NCBI RefSeq assembly: GCF_048269205.1
Contig: NZ_JBLXJC010000001.1
Coordinates: forward strand, 806,001 to 870,000
Source: Emcibacter sp048269205
Lineage (GTDB): Bacteria > Pseudomonadota > Alphaproteobacteria > Sphingomonadales > Emcibacteraceae
Length of the DNA stretch: 64,000 nucleotides
Reading direction: 5' to 3'
Shown here: positions 51,836 to 60,252 of the stretch, in pieces
Position numbering within the stretch: position 1 is the first letter of the stretch
Layout of the letters: the number at the start of each line of letters is the position of its first letter
Translations under genes and position numbers: made by a program
The notes under the pieces: model-generated
Seen by the model: the letters and a program-made list of their open reading frames with translations, nothing else
Database searches by the model: none
Told to the model about the DNA's origin: nothing

Positions 51836-52264
51836 TCAGTCTTTATAATCCGGATCGAAGATATCTTTATGATCCGCAAAGGCTTTGAATTCAAGATAAT
51901 TGCCGCTGGGGTCCTGGAAAAACATCGTCGCCTGTTCCCCGGTTTTCCCTTCAAAGCGCACGTAAGGCTCGACAATGAACCTGGTCCCGTGCGCCCGAAG
52001 CCTGTCCGCCAGGGCATCCCATTCCCGGCGGTTCAGGATCACGCCGAAATGTCGGGCTGGAATGTTGTGTCCGTCCACCGGGTTGGTGGGCACCTTGTCC
52101 ATTTCATCAATCAGATGGGCAGAGATCTGATGGCCGAACAAGTTGAAATCAATCCAGCGCGGCGCTTCGCGCCCGGTTCCGGCACCCAGTACGGAGACGT
52201 AGAACTCCCTGGTTTTTTCCAGATCGGTGACCGGGAAGGCAAGATGAAACGGATGAACAGTCAT
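51836..52264 (-). CDS. VOC-family (glyoxalase/bleomycin-resistance fold) protein
   Basis: A 142-aa protein with two beta-alpha-beta-beta-beta halves. The first has metal-ligand position His5 (HPFHLAFPVTD) and DFNLFGHQISAHL; the second has HFGVILNRREWDALADRL and MFFQDPSGNYLEFKAF with the final Glu. The pattern fits dioxygenase or lyase-like VOC enzymes rather than glyoxalase I proper. The substrate is unknown. It is probably co-transcribed with the downstream dehydrogenase and shares the divergent promoter region of the LysR gene. Confidence 0.82.
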   Translation of the reverse strand: MTVHPFHLAFPVTDLEKTREFYVSVLGAGTGREAPRWIDFNLFGHQISAHLIDEMDKVPTNPVDGHNIPARHFGVILNRREWDALADRLRAHGTRFIVEPYVRFEGKTGEQATMFFQDPSGNYLEFKAFADHKDIFDPDYKD

Positions 52265-52333
52265 GGGTTCTCTCCCCTGATATCGTCAAAGTTGCCCCTA
52301 TCCTAAAATCATTGCCGGGAGCAGCGCAAACGA

Positions 52334-52349
52334 GTAATAGTATTATTAC
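52334..52349. promoter_or_regulatory. Dyad in the VOC/LysR divergent gap
   Basis: GTAATA-N4-TATTAC, perfect 6-base arms, with a further GTAAT half-site 10 bases downstream. A likely LysR binding site. Confidence 0.45.
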
Positions 52350-52371
52350 ATGAGAAAAAGTAATATATAAA

Positions 52372-53265
52372 ATGAAACGTCAACTTCCACCACTGAATGC
52401 CCTGCGACATTTTGAAGTGGTCGCCCGCCTCGGCAGCTTTACAGCTGCGGCGGAGGAACTGGGTGTCACCCAGGGGGCCGTCAGCAAGCAGATTGCCCTG
52501 CTGGAAGACTATCTGGGGTGCACCCTGATTGACCGGAGCCGGCAGGGTCTTGTATTGAGCGATCGGGGACGGAGTTATTTTCCCCAGATTTCCCTGGCCC
52601 TGGAAACTATCGAAACGGTAACTTTTCTAACCAGGGAAAAGGATGCCGCTGGCATTCTGCATGTCAACATCCTGCCCTCATTCAGCAGCAGCTGGCTGAT
52701 CCCCCGTCTGGAAAGTTTTGCCGGGCGCCATCCGGCCACCAGGCTGCAGTTGAGTACCGGCGACGGTCCAGTGGAAAAGAGCAGCGCCATAGAGGCGGAT
52801 ATTTTTATCCGCTGCCAGGACAGATGGTCGTCCGGTCTGGAAAAACAGATATTGTTTGAGGAAAGGCTGCTCCTGATTTCCGGGCCGGAATATATCCGGC
52901 AGATGGAGGGATATGACGGACCCGGGGCGCTTGAGAATGCCCGATATCTGGAGCATATATCCCGCCCGGGGCTCTTGCAGAAATGGCAGAAGTCCCTGGG
53001 AATGGGGGCGGCCACAGTGGCCCCGGCACTCGGATTCGAGCATTTTTTCATGATTGTCGAAGGGGTGCGGAACAACCTGGGCCTGGCTCTTGTGCCGGAT
53101 TTCATGGTGCAGAAGGACCTGGACGAGGGGAGGCTGTTCAATCCGTTTGGTGTGCAGTATTTTTCCGGTTTTGAATATGCGCTGTTATATCAGGGATACA
53201 GAAAATTTGATCCTGGCGTGCGGGCCTTCTGTGACTGGATCGGAAAACAGGTTTCGGAGAAATAG
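52372..53265 (+). CDS. LysR-family regulator (GcvA-like)
   Basis: A 297-aa LysR regulator beginning KRQLPPLNALRHFEVVARLG, typical of the GcvA/AmpR branch. Its HTH is AAAEELGVTQGAVSKQIALLE (about 27-47) and its effector domain covers about 90-290. It diverges from the VOC and dehydrogenase genes across a 107-bp gap containing a dyad. Regulation of those genes is the usual expectation for this layout. The effector is not known. Confidence 0.9.
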   Translation: MKRQLPPLNALRHFEVVARLGSFTAAAEELGVTQGAVSKQIALLEDYLGCTLIDRSRQGLVLSDRGRSYFPQISLALETIETVTFLTREKDAAGILHVNILPSFSSSWLIPRLESFAGRHPATRLQLSTGDGPVEKSSAIEADIFIRCQDRWSSGLEKQILFEERLLLISGPEYIRQMEGYDGPGALENARYLEHISRPGLLQKWQKSLGMGAATVAPALGFEHFFMIVEGVRNNLGLALVPDFMVQKDLDEGRLFNPFGVQYFSGFEYALLYQGYRKFDPGVRAFCDWIGKQVSEK

Positions 53266-53284
53266 CCGGAGCCATGGGAGAGGA

Positions 53285-55096
53285 TCAGGAAATCTGGCGG
53301 ATTTTTGCTGTCACGATACAGCTCTCCGGCAGCGCCATGGTCACGGTTGTACCCCGGTGCAGAACGCTTTCAAGAGTAAGACTGCCGTCATGGGCCTCCA
53401 CCAGCTTTCGGCTCAGCGCAAGCCCAAGGCCGACGCCATCTCGTTTGCGGTTGTAGGAACTCTCTACCTGGGTAAAGGGATCAAAGACCCGATCCACATC
53501 TTCCGGAGCGATGCCGATGCCGTGGTCGGTGACCTGGAGGAGAAGCTTGTTGTCTCGATAACAGGTGGATAGTACGATCTCTTCGCTATCGTGGGAAAAC
53601 TTGATGGCATTGCCCAGCAGATTGAGAATAACCTGGCGGATTCTCAGAATATCCACATCCAGCAACAGTGCAGGATCATGGATTTTCGAGGAGATGGAGA
53701 TGCTGGTTTCCGTGTGGCGGGTATTCAGCATGCTCAGCACATTTTCAACAAGTTCACCCAGGGTGATTTCGTCCCGGGACAGGGCAAACTTGCCGGATTC
53801 AATCTTGGCCACGTCAAGAATTTCACTGATCAGTTCCATGAGATGCCGGCCGCTGGTGTGAATATCCTGAAGATAGGATTTATACTGGTCATTGCCCAGC
53901 GGGCCGAGCAATTCCTGTTCCATGATTTCTGTAAAGCCCAGAATGGCATTGAGTGGCGTTCTGAGTTCATGGCTCATGTTGGCCAGGAATTCCGTTTTGG
54001 CCAGGTTGGCGCTGATGGCGTCTTCGGTAACATTACGCAGGATGTCTTCTTCCTGCTTGCGCAGGGTAATATCTGAAATACCGACAAGCAGGAAGCGCAT
54101 GTCGTTAATACGAACCGGCACCATGCAGATCTCGACAATACGGGTTCCGTTTTCACTGTGATGAAGCTTTGCTGTGTCCATGGTATAGGTGGCCGACTTG
54201 GCAGCCTTCCGCATCATGGACAGGAAGTTGTCCGGTTTTTCAAATCGTTCGAGAAAATTCTCGTTACCCCGGCTGCGCGACGGCAGGGAGAATAATTCGT
54301 AAAAGGCCGTATTGGCTGTAATCAGTTCCGGCGAGCCGGTTTTAATCATGGCCAGCGGATACATGGTTGCGGTGAACAGCGACCGGAACAGCTCCTCGTT
54401 CTGGCGACTTGCTTCCTCGGCTTTCTTGCGTTGAATAAGTTCCTGTTCCAGCTTGCGGTTGAGATCCTTTTCCCGCTGCAGGCTGAGATAGGTATTGCGG
54501 GTCAGGATGCTGGTATTGTGCATCTGCCAGAAACCGAAAATATTGGCCGAGAACAGCATGGCGCTCTGCATGAAAAAATTGGCGGCTTCAGGCGAAAACC
54601 TCAACAGGTTGACCGTCTGGAGCCCCACGGCAAGGCTGCAGCCATAGATTATTCTCTGCAGGTTGGACATGGGGTAGGTGGTATAGGCGATGGTGGTCAA
54701 CACAAAGGCGCCTGCAAAATTAACCCAGTTGTCACTGACAAAAACGCCAATGGACAGTAGAAAAATGGCCGTCAGGTTTAGCAGGGAGACGAAGCTGGCC
54801 GCAAAAAATACGTCCGGCCGAGCCTTGTTCATGAAGAAAACCATGGTGGCATAGAGTGGCAGGATGCTCAGTATTCTTGCGGAAAGATTGAAATAGGTCT
54901 GTGTATTGTATTCCGCCTTGGCGAGGCTGAAGAAGATCGCCGTAAAAAATATAACGGTGAAAGTATAGGTGAAATAACGGTAATTTTTTACAAGATTTTG
55001 CCATTGACTGGTAATGAACTCCCTTTCCATCTTAGTGGAAGTGAATTCGCCCAACCAATTGATATACTTCAGTTTGTCCTCATCTCTATTATGCAT
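53285..55096 (-). CDS. Membrane histidine kinase with PAS domain
   Basis: A 603-aa sensor kinase. About six membrane helices cover residues 38-190 without a large periplasmic domain. A coiled linker (LQREKDLNRKLEQELIQRKKAEE) is followed by a PAS domain (about 230-350). HisKA has its H-box SHELRTPLNAILGF near 370, and HATPase has ILNLLGNAIKF, DHGIGIA and GVGLGLALS near 552. All catalytic motifs are intact. No receiver domain or adjacent response regulator is present, so it is an orphan kinase. Confidence 0.88.
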   Translation of the reverse strand: MHNRDEDKLKYINWLGEFTSTKMEREFITSQWQNLVKNYRYFTYTFTVIFFTAIFFSLAKAEYNTQTYFNLSARILSILPLYATMVFFMNKARPDVFFAASFVSLLNLTAIFLLSIGVFVSDNWVNFAGAFVLTTIAYTTYPMSNLQRIIYGCSLAVGLQTVNLLRFSPEAANFFMQSAMLFSANIFGFWQMHNTSILTRNTYLSLQREKDLNRKLEQELIQRKKAEEASRQNEELFRSLFTATMYPLAMIKTGSPELITANTAFYELFSLPSRSRGNENFLERFEKPDNFLSMMRKAAKSATYTMDTAKLHHSENGTRIVEICMVPVRINDMRFLLVGISDITLRKQEEDILRNVTEDAISANLAKTEFLANMSHELRTPLNAILGFTEIMEQELLGPLGNDQYKSYLQDIHTSGRHLMELISEILDVAKIESGKFALSRDEITLGELVENVLSMLNTRHTETSISISSKIHDPALLLDVDILRIRQVILNLLGNAIKFSHDSEEIVLSTCYRDNKLLLQVTDHGIGIAPEDVDRVFDPFTQVESSYNRKRDGVGLGLALSRKLVEAHDGSLTLESVLHRGTTVTMALPESCIVTAKIRQIS

Positions 55097-55217
55097 ATAG
55101 TGCCCGGGGTTGCATAAACTATACTCTTGTGGCGTCAGAATAGAGTAACTGTTCTTAAATATGTATTAAAAAAAATTAATATTGGGAGTAATTTAGCTGA
55201 ATTTCCAGGAAATAAAA

Positions 55218-55252
55218 TAGCTCGCCGTCGGGCAGGCGGCGAGCTAGTTTTT
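55218..55252 (-). terminator. Terminator after ccrM
   Basis: 10-base stem TAGCTCGCCG / CGGCGAGCTA with a 9-base loop. T-rich sequence follows on both strands. Confidence 0.75.
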
Positions 55253-55277
55253 ACCGGAGATTATAGTTGTTATTATT

Positions 55278-56441
55278 CTAGTGCAGCTCCTGTCGTATCT
55301 GTTGTCTCAGAATATCGATGGAAACCAGTTGTTCTTTCACTTGCAGATGCCAGTAGGTCCAGCCGTTACAGGACGGTGCGCCCTGAAGCTCTGCGCCGAC
55401 CTGATGGATGGATCCTTTGGAATTGTTGCTGATCAGTGTGCCGTCCGCCCGCACCTTGGCAATATGCTGTTTGCCATTGGACGCTTTCGGTCCATAAAGC
55501 AGGGTACCGGGGGCAATCATGCCGCGTTCGACAAGTGTACCGAAGGGAACACGGGGCTGGGCCCGTTTGGCCGGTGTGATTTCCAGCGCCTCTTCTTCCA
55601 GTTCATCAATGGCTTTGATGCGGTCGGTGGCCAGGCGAATATATTTTTCTTCTTTTTCAAGGCCGATGAAATGACGGCCCATCTTTTTCGCTACGGCGCC
55701 GGTAGTGCCCGAGCCGAAGAAAGGATCAAGGACCACATCCCCCTTGTTGGTGGAAGCAAGCAACACGCGATACAGCAGGGATTCCGGCTTTTGTGTTGAA
55801 TGCCCCTTGTGACCATTGACCTTCAGGCGTTCCTTTCCGGAACAGATCGGCAGGGTCCAGTCGGACCGCATCTGGACATCTTCGTTCAGAGCTTTCATGG
55901 CGTCATAGTTGAACGTATATTTGTTGTATTTTTCGCCCTTGTTGCACCACAACAGGGTTTCATGGGCGTTGGTAAACCGTGTGCCGCGGAAATTGGGCAT
56001 GGGATTGGTTTTGCGCCAGACAATGTCATTCAGTACCCAGTAACCGATATCCTGAAGTGTGGCGCCAACACGGTAAATATTGTGATAGCTGCCAATGACC
56101 CAGATGGTGCCATTGTCCTTGAGGACGCGGCGGGCGGCTGTCAGCCAGGCCCGGGAGAAGTCATCATAGCTGGCAAAATTGTCAAACTTGTCCCAGTGAT
56201 CGTTGACCGCATCCACATGACTGTTGTCAGGACGATGGAGCTCTCCCTTGAGCTGCATGTTATAGGGCGGATCGGCAAAAATCACATCTACTGACTTTTC
56301 CGGCAGCCGGTTCATAAGTTCGATGCAGTTCCCCTGAAGGATCTGGTCCAGGGGAAGTTCGGTGTAGGTCCCCTCTGCTCCGCCGGCCTTGCTCTGGCGG
56401 GTGCTGATGGATTTATTTTTTATGTTCGTTTTCTTGCTCAT
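55278..56441 (-). CDS. ccrM: Cell-cycle adenine DNA methyltransferase CcrM (GANTC)
   Basis: A 387-aa beta-class N6-adenine methyltransferase. Motif IV DPPYNMQL is near 57-64, ahead of the AdoMet motif DPFFGSGTTG near 238-247, as in CcrM. The C-terminal about 90 residues are the RAMA-like extension that helps recognise GANTC. In Caulobacter, CcrM methylates new strands late in the cell cycle and couples replication to transcription. It has a 25-residue basic N-terminal extension. Its promoter region is dense in GANTC sites. No cognate restriction gene is adjacent, which supports the solitary methyltransferase role. Confidence 0.95.
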   Translation of the reverse strand: MSKKTNIKNKSISTRQSKAGGAEGTYTELPLDQILQGNCIELMNRLPEKSVDVIFADPPYNMQLKGELHRPDNSHVDAVNDHWDKFDNFASYDDFSRAWLTAARRVLKDNGTIWVIGSYHNIYRVGATLQDIGYWVLNDIVWRKTNPMPNFRGTRFTNAHETLLWCNKGEKYNKYTFNYDAMKALNEDVQMRSDWTLPICSGKERLKVNGHKGHSTQKPESLLYRVLLASTNKGDVVLDPFFGSGTTGAVAKKMGRHFIGLEKEEKYIRLATDRIKAIDELEEEALEITPAKRAQPRVPFGTLVERGMIAPGTLLYGPKASNGKQHIAKVRADGTLISNNSKGSIHQVGAELQGAPSCNGWTYWHLQVKEQLVSIDILRQQIRQELH

Positions 56442-56453
56442 GACCCGCAGTCT

Positions 56454-56524
56454 GAGTCAAAAGGCGAATCGCGTCAAGTATTTTTTTTATTTTGAATCAG
56501 TTAGTTATACCTGACTCTTGAGTC
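56454..56524. promoter_or_regulatory. Cluster of five GANTC methylation sites at the ccrM promoter
   Basis: GANTC occurs at 56454, 56466, 56494, 56513 and 56520. Three sites lie wholly or mostly in the 55-bp gap upstream of ccrM and two lie in the end of rnhB. Random expectation is about one per 256 bp. Confidence 0.75.
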
Positions 56525-57153
56525 ATTAGGTCACGAATTGGCGCGAAGGATTTGCGATGAAATGGACTCGCGCCCACAAGCTTTAGTGCTTCCATATGTT
56601 GCCGGGTACCATATCCTGCGTTCCGCTCCCAACCGTATTCCGGGTGAATTTCGGCCAGATTTTTCATGAAAAAATCTCGTTTTACTTTTGCGATTATGGA
56701 GGCCGCGGCGATGGAAAATGATCTGCCGTCGCCTTTTATGACACACGACGCGGGACAAATCAGGTCCGGTATCTGGTTGCCGTCGACCAGGGCATGATCC
56801 GGTTTTCGGGGCAGGCCGGCGACGGCTCTCTGCATGGCCAGAAGGCTGGCGCGCAGGATATTTAGCTCGTCAATTTCCTCGACGCTGGCTTCTCCGAAGG
56901 AAAAACAGGCACTTACCAGAATTTTCTCATACAGCTGTTCACGTTTTTTGGCGCTCAGCTTCTTTGAATCATTCAGTCCGTCCGGAATATTGTCCGGGTC
57001 CAGAATTACGGCGGCGGCGACAACCGGGCCGGCCAGTGGCCCGCGGCCCACTTCATCCACACCACAAACGATGCCCTCGATATTCTGTTCAAGGCTGAAG
57101 TCCGGGCGGGCCGGTCTTCTATCAAAAAGTTCGCTTTGGTGATTGCCTGACAT
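56497..57153 (-). CDS. rnhB: Ribonuclease HII
   Basis: A 218-aa RNase HII, which removes ribonucleotides from DNA and RNA primers. Catalytic acidic residues are visible in CGVDEVGRGPLAGPVV (DEVGRG, near 32-37) and DHALVDGNQIPDL. The AAASIIAKVKRDFFMKNLAEIHPEYGWERNAGYGT segment near 148-182 is characteristic. All elements are intact. It lies directly upstream of ccrM in the same direction, as in many Alphaproteobacteria. Confidence 0.95.
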   Translation of the reverse strand: MSGNHQSELFDRRPARPDFSLEQNIEGIVCGVDEVGRGPLAGPVVAAAVILDPDNIPDGLNDSKKLSAKKREQLYEKILVSACFSFGEASVEEIDELNILRASLLAMQRAVAGLPRKPDHALVDGNQIPDLICPASCVIKGDGRSFSIAAASIIAKVKRDFFMKNLAEIHPEYGWERNAGYGTRQHMEALKLVGASPFHRKSFAPIRDLMTQESGITN

Positions 57154-57226
57154 ATTATCGTCCCCTTGCCTATGACAGGATTAAAGGAGGATGATCATTT
57201 GTGTCAAGGCAATGCCTGAGGGGGGC

Positions 57227-58330
57227 TCAGAAAAGAGACATCTGGTTACCGTCATCAAGAGGCACCTGAAACATATCCAGGGTCAGTTCATCTTCCGCTG
57301 TTCTCTGATTGAGACCGAGACGGAAGCAGCTTTTCTTGAACCTTTGTGCGATCAGATCCGCATAGGGGCCACTGCCCCGCATGCGGCGACCAAATTCGGG
57401 GGAATAGTCCTTGCCGCCGTGCATGTCCTGAAGGTGATGGATGATCCTTTGTGCCCGGTCCGGGGCTTCCTCCTCCAGCCATTCCCGGAACAGCTTTTTG
57501 ATTTCCAGGGGCAGTCTAAGCATGACATAGCCTGCATTGCGGGCACCGGCTTCGCGGGCGGCGGCCAGGATATTTTCCAGTTCGTGATCGGTGAGGGAGG
57601 GTACAATCGGGGCAACCATCACGCCGACGGGTATTCCCGCCGTTGAAAGTTCTCTGATGGTGTCCAAACGCCTTTGCGGTGTGCTGGCCCTGGGTTCCAT
57701 GGCCCGGGCGAGGCGATAATCCAGGGTAGTGACCGAGATGAAAACACGGACCAGTCTTTTACGGGCGAGCCGTTTCAGGATATCAATATCCCGGGAGATC
57801 AGGGCGGATTTGGTGACAATGCCCAGCGGGTGGCTGAATTTATCGAATGTCTTCAGGATATGCCGGGTGATACGCAGTTTTTTCTCTATGGGCTGATAGA
57901 CATCGGTGTTGCTGCCAAGTGCGATGATTTCTGGTTTATAATTTCTATGGCGGAATTCCTGTTCCAGAACTTTGGCCGCATCATATTTGACCATGAGCCT
58001 GCTTTCAAAGTCGAGCCCGGCGGAAAAACCCAGATAAGTGTGGCTCGGCCGGGCGTAACAGTAAATGCAGCCATGTTCACATCCCCGGTAAGGGTTGAGC
58101 CCCTGACGAAACGGGATGTCCGGAGAATTATTTCGAGAGATAACCGTTTTGGATTTATCGGGGATCAGGAAAGTGCGGGTCTGCTCCTCATCCATTTCCA
58201 GATTGTTCCAGCCATCATCCATGCGTTCCCGTTTCTGGTTTTCAAAACGACCGCTTTCCCGGCTGCGGGCGCCGCGGCCGCGCCGGTGGTCGGGGGGGAT
58301 AACGTCATTTTCTGTGAAGGGCCGAGTCAT
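57227..58330 (-). CDS. PA0069-family radical SAM protein
   Basis: A 367-aa radical SAM enzyme of unknown function. The cluster motif is CEHGCIYCYARPSH (CxxxCxxC) near 70-83. Downstream blocks include VISRNNSPDIPFRQGLNPYRG before it and IALGSNTDVYQPIEKKLRITR. ISVTTLDYRLARAMEPRASTPQRRL follows. The start at 58330 is chosen because the product begins with the family-typical MTRPFTENDVIPPDHRRGRGA. A longer frame adds an unlikely leader. No strong ribosome site is seen. It diverges from a glycosyltransferase gene. Confidence 0.85.
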   Translation of the reverse strand: MTRPFTENDVIPPDHRRGRGARSRESGRFENQKRERMDDGWNNLEMDEEQTRTFLIPDKSKTVISRNNSPDIPFRQGLNPYRGCEHGCIYCYARPSHTYLGFSAGLDFESRLMVKYDAAKVLEQEFRHRNYKPEIIALGSNTDVYQPIEKKLRITRHILKTFDKFSHPLGIVTKSALISRDIDILKRLARKRLVRVFISVTTLDYRLARAMEPRASTPQRRLDTIRELSTAGIPVGVMVAPIVPSLTDHELENILAAAREAGARNAGYVMLRLPLEIKKLFREWLEEEAPDRAQRIIHHLQDMHGGKDYSPEFGRRMRGSGPYADLIAQRFKKSCFRLGLNQRTAEDELTLDMFQVPLDDGNQMSLF

Positions 58331-58420
58331 GTGAAAACTATATCTGAAAAAGAACAAAACAGGAACATTTATTTTATCTTTTCTCTTGGCAGGGTAAGTG
58401 ACGGCGGGCATGATCTTTCC

Positions 58421-59083
58421 ATGATCAGCCTCATTATTCCCACGCTGAATGAAGAACAAAATCTTCGGACACTTTTGGGTGAGCCGGAGATGTTTGCGGA
58501 TTGCGAAGTGATTGTCATGGACGGCGGGTCCGTTGACGGCACAGGCGATGTGGCGCGGCAGGCGGGGGCAGACCTTTATGTCACGTCACTGGGTCGGGGC
58601 GGCCAGCTCGCTCTCGGGGCGGAAAAGACCACCGGTGACTGGCTGTTGTTCCTGCATGCGGATTGCAGGCTGCCGCTGGACTGGCGGCCGGTCTTGGACC
58701 GTCACAGGACGCAGAACCCGGACAAGGCCCTGGTTTTCAGCCTCAGGCTTGATGATGACAGCCTGATGGCGAGACTGCTGGAAGCTATCGTCCGCTGGCG
58801 CTGTCGCCTGCTGGCTTTGCCATACGGCGACCAGGGATTATTCATTTCCCGTACCCTTTATGATCAGGTAGGCGGTTTTTCTTCCATGGTGTTGATGGAG
58901 GATGTGGACCTGGTGAGGCGACTGGGACGCAAAAGGATAGTCTTTTCTTCTGCGGTGCTGACCACATCGGCGATACGCTATCAGAAAAACGGTTATTTCA
59001 GACGCATGATGAGAAATGCCTTATGCCTGACGCTTTATTTTCTCGGTATGCCGCTGGAGCGCATAAAGAAACTGTACGGGTGA
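58421..59083 (+). CDS. TIGR04283-family glycosyltransferase (arsenosugar-type)
   Basis: A 220-aa GT-A family 2 glycosyltransferase. It begins MISLIIPTLNEEQNLRTLL, and the nucleotide-sugar motif is VIVMDGGSVDGTGDVA near 28-43. LFLHADCRLP near 79-88 supplies the DxD-like acidic residue. DQGLFISRTLYDQVGGF is near 143-159. The family is annotated as an arsenosugar-biosynthesis or radical-SAM/selenodomain-associated transferase, usually paired with a TIGR04282 protein, which follows here 39 bp later. The actual sugar and acceptor are not established. Confidence 0.82.
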   Translation: MISLIIPTLNEEQNLRTLLGEPEMFADCEVIVMDGGSVDGTGDVARQAGADLYVTSLGRGGQLALGAEKTTGDWLLFLHADCRLPLDWRPVLDRHRTQNPDKALVFSLRLDDDSLMARLLEAIVRWRCRLLALPYGDQGLFISRTLYDQVGGFSSMVLMEDVDLVRRLGRKRIVFSSAVLTTSAIRYQKNGYFRRMMRNALCLTLYFLGMPLERIKKLYG

Positions 59084-59122
59084 ATAGTGCTCATTAAAAA
59101 TGTGATGAGGAGGAAACTGTAA

Positions 59123-59725
59123 GTGCGGACCAGCCGTCAGCTTGTGTTGTTTTTGAAGGCGCCGCGTGTCGGCGCTGTCAAGACGCGGCTTGCCCGGGGG
59201 CTGGGTCGTGTGCCGGCCTGGCTTTTCTACAGGCGCCAGACAATTTCACTGATCCGTCGGCTGCAGGACCCCCGCTGGGATATGAAGCTTTTCATCTCCC
59301 CTGACAGTTTTACCCGGCAGGGAAATTTCTGGCCGTCCGGTGCCCGTTGCTTTCCGCAGGGAGAAGGTAATCTGGGGCAGAGAATGCAACGGGCCTTTGA
59401 TATCCTTCCTTCCGGGCCTGTGGTGATTATCGGCGGCGACATTCCCGGCATTGACAAGAGGGATATCCGCCGGGCGTTCAATGCGCTTGAGACCCATGAT
59501 ATGGCATTTGGTCCGGCGGAGGACGGGGGCTACTGGCTGGTGGGGATGCGGAGACGACCCCGTGTTCTTCGTCCTTTTGACGGGGTGCGCTGGTCGACGG
59601 AACATGCGCTGAAGGATACGCTCGCAAATATATCCCCCTCCTGCCGGGTGGCGCGGCTCAGGACACTTGCAGATATTGACGAGATGGCGGATTTCGAGAT
59701 GGCGGGTTTTCCCCGCCCGCTCTGA
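59123..59725 (+). CDS. TIGR04282-family (DUF2064) glycosyltransferase-like protein
   Basis: A 200-aa nucleotidyl/glycosyl-transferase-fold protein. Hallmarks are the start LVLFLKAPRVGAVKTRLARGLG (about 6-27), VVIIGGDIPGIDKRDIRRAFNAL near 100-122, and FGPAEDGGYWLVGMR near 132-146. It starts with GTG nine bases after an AGGAGG. It forms a unit with the preceding TIGR04283 gene. The expected radical SAM partner ArsS and methyltransferase ArsM are not visible, so the pathway is incomplete here. Confidence 0.82.
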   Translation: MRTSRQLVLFLKAPRVGAVKTRLARGLGRVPAWLFYRRQTISLIRRLQDPRWDMKLFISPDSFTRQGNFWPSGARCFPQGEGNLGQRMQRAFDILPSGPVVIIGGDIPGIDKRDIRRAFNALETHDMAFGPAEDGGYWLVGMRRRPRVLRPFDGVRWSTEHALKDTLANISPSCRVARLRTLADIDEMADFEMAGFPRPL

Positions 59726-59730
59726 GGGGA

Positions 59731-60252
59731 TCACTGTTCCTTCAGTCGTCCCATGATGCCGACGAAATTACAGGGACCGTGACGTGCGTCCAGTTGTTCG
59801 TTCAGGATATTGTCCCAGCCGTCCTTGCAGGCGCCGGTGGAGCCGGGCAGGGCAAACAGGTAGGTGCCGTTGGCGATACCGCCCAGGGCACGGGACTGCA
59901 GGGTGCTGGTGCCGATAAATTTAAAACTGACCATGCGGAACAGCTCTCCGAAACCCGGAATTTCCTTGTCAAACAGCGGGGTGAGCACTTCGGGCGTGAT
60001 ATCGCGGCCGGTCAGACCCGTACCGCCGGTGGAAATCACCACCTGGATATGGTCATCTGCGATCCATTTTCTGAACTGTTCTGTCAGGACTGCCCGGTCA
60101 TCCGGCAGCAGGGCGCGATCAGCCAGTTTGTGTCCGGCATCCGTCAGTCTGTCGACCAGCAACTGGCCGGAGGTGTCTGTTTCCAGGGTACGGCTGTCGG
60201 ATACGGTCAGGATGGCGATGTTCAGCGGAATGAACTCTTTATCGGCTGGCAT
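59731..60252 (-). CDS. moaB: Molybdenum cofactor biosynthesis protein MoaB
   Basis: A 173-aa MoaB/MogA-type protein involved in molybdopterin adenylylation or insertion. Signature regions are IAILTVSDSRTLETDTSGQLLVDRL near 13-37 and VVISTGGTGLTGRDITPEVLTPLF near 74-97. FALPGSTGACKDGWDNIL near 133-150 is also present. The ATG at 60252 gives the family N-terminus. Its first 14 bases overlap the end of the upstream lytic transglycosylase gene. Other Moa genes are not in view. Confidence 0.9.
   Translation of the reverse strand: MPADKEFIPLNIAILTVSDSRTLETDTSGQLLVDRLTDAGHKLADRALLPDDRAVLTEQFRKWIADDHIQVVISTGGTGLTGRDITPEVLTPLFDKEIPGFGELFRMVSFKFIGTSTLQSRALGGIANGTYLFALPGSTGACKDGWDNILNEQLDARHGPCNFVGIMGRLKEQ

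Noticed and set aside
55278..57153. Restriction-modification system around the methyltransferase
   Set aside because: The neighbours are rnhB and a sensor kinase; domain order and the C-terminal extension match the solitary CcrM type.
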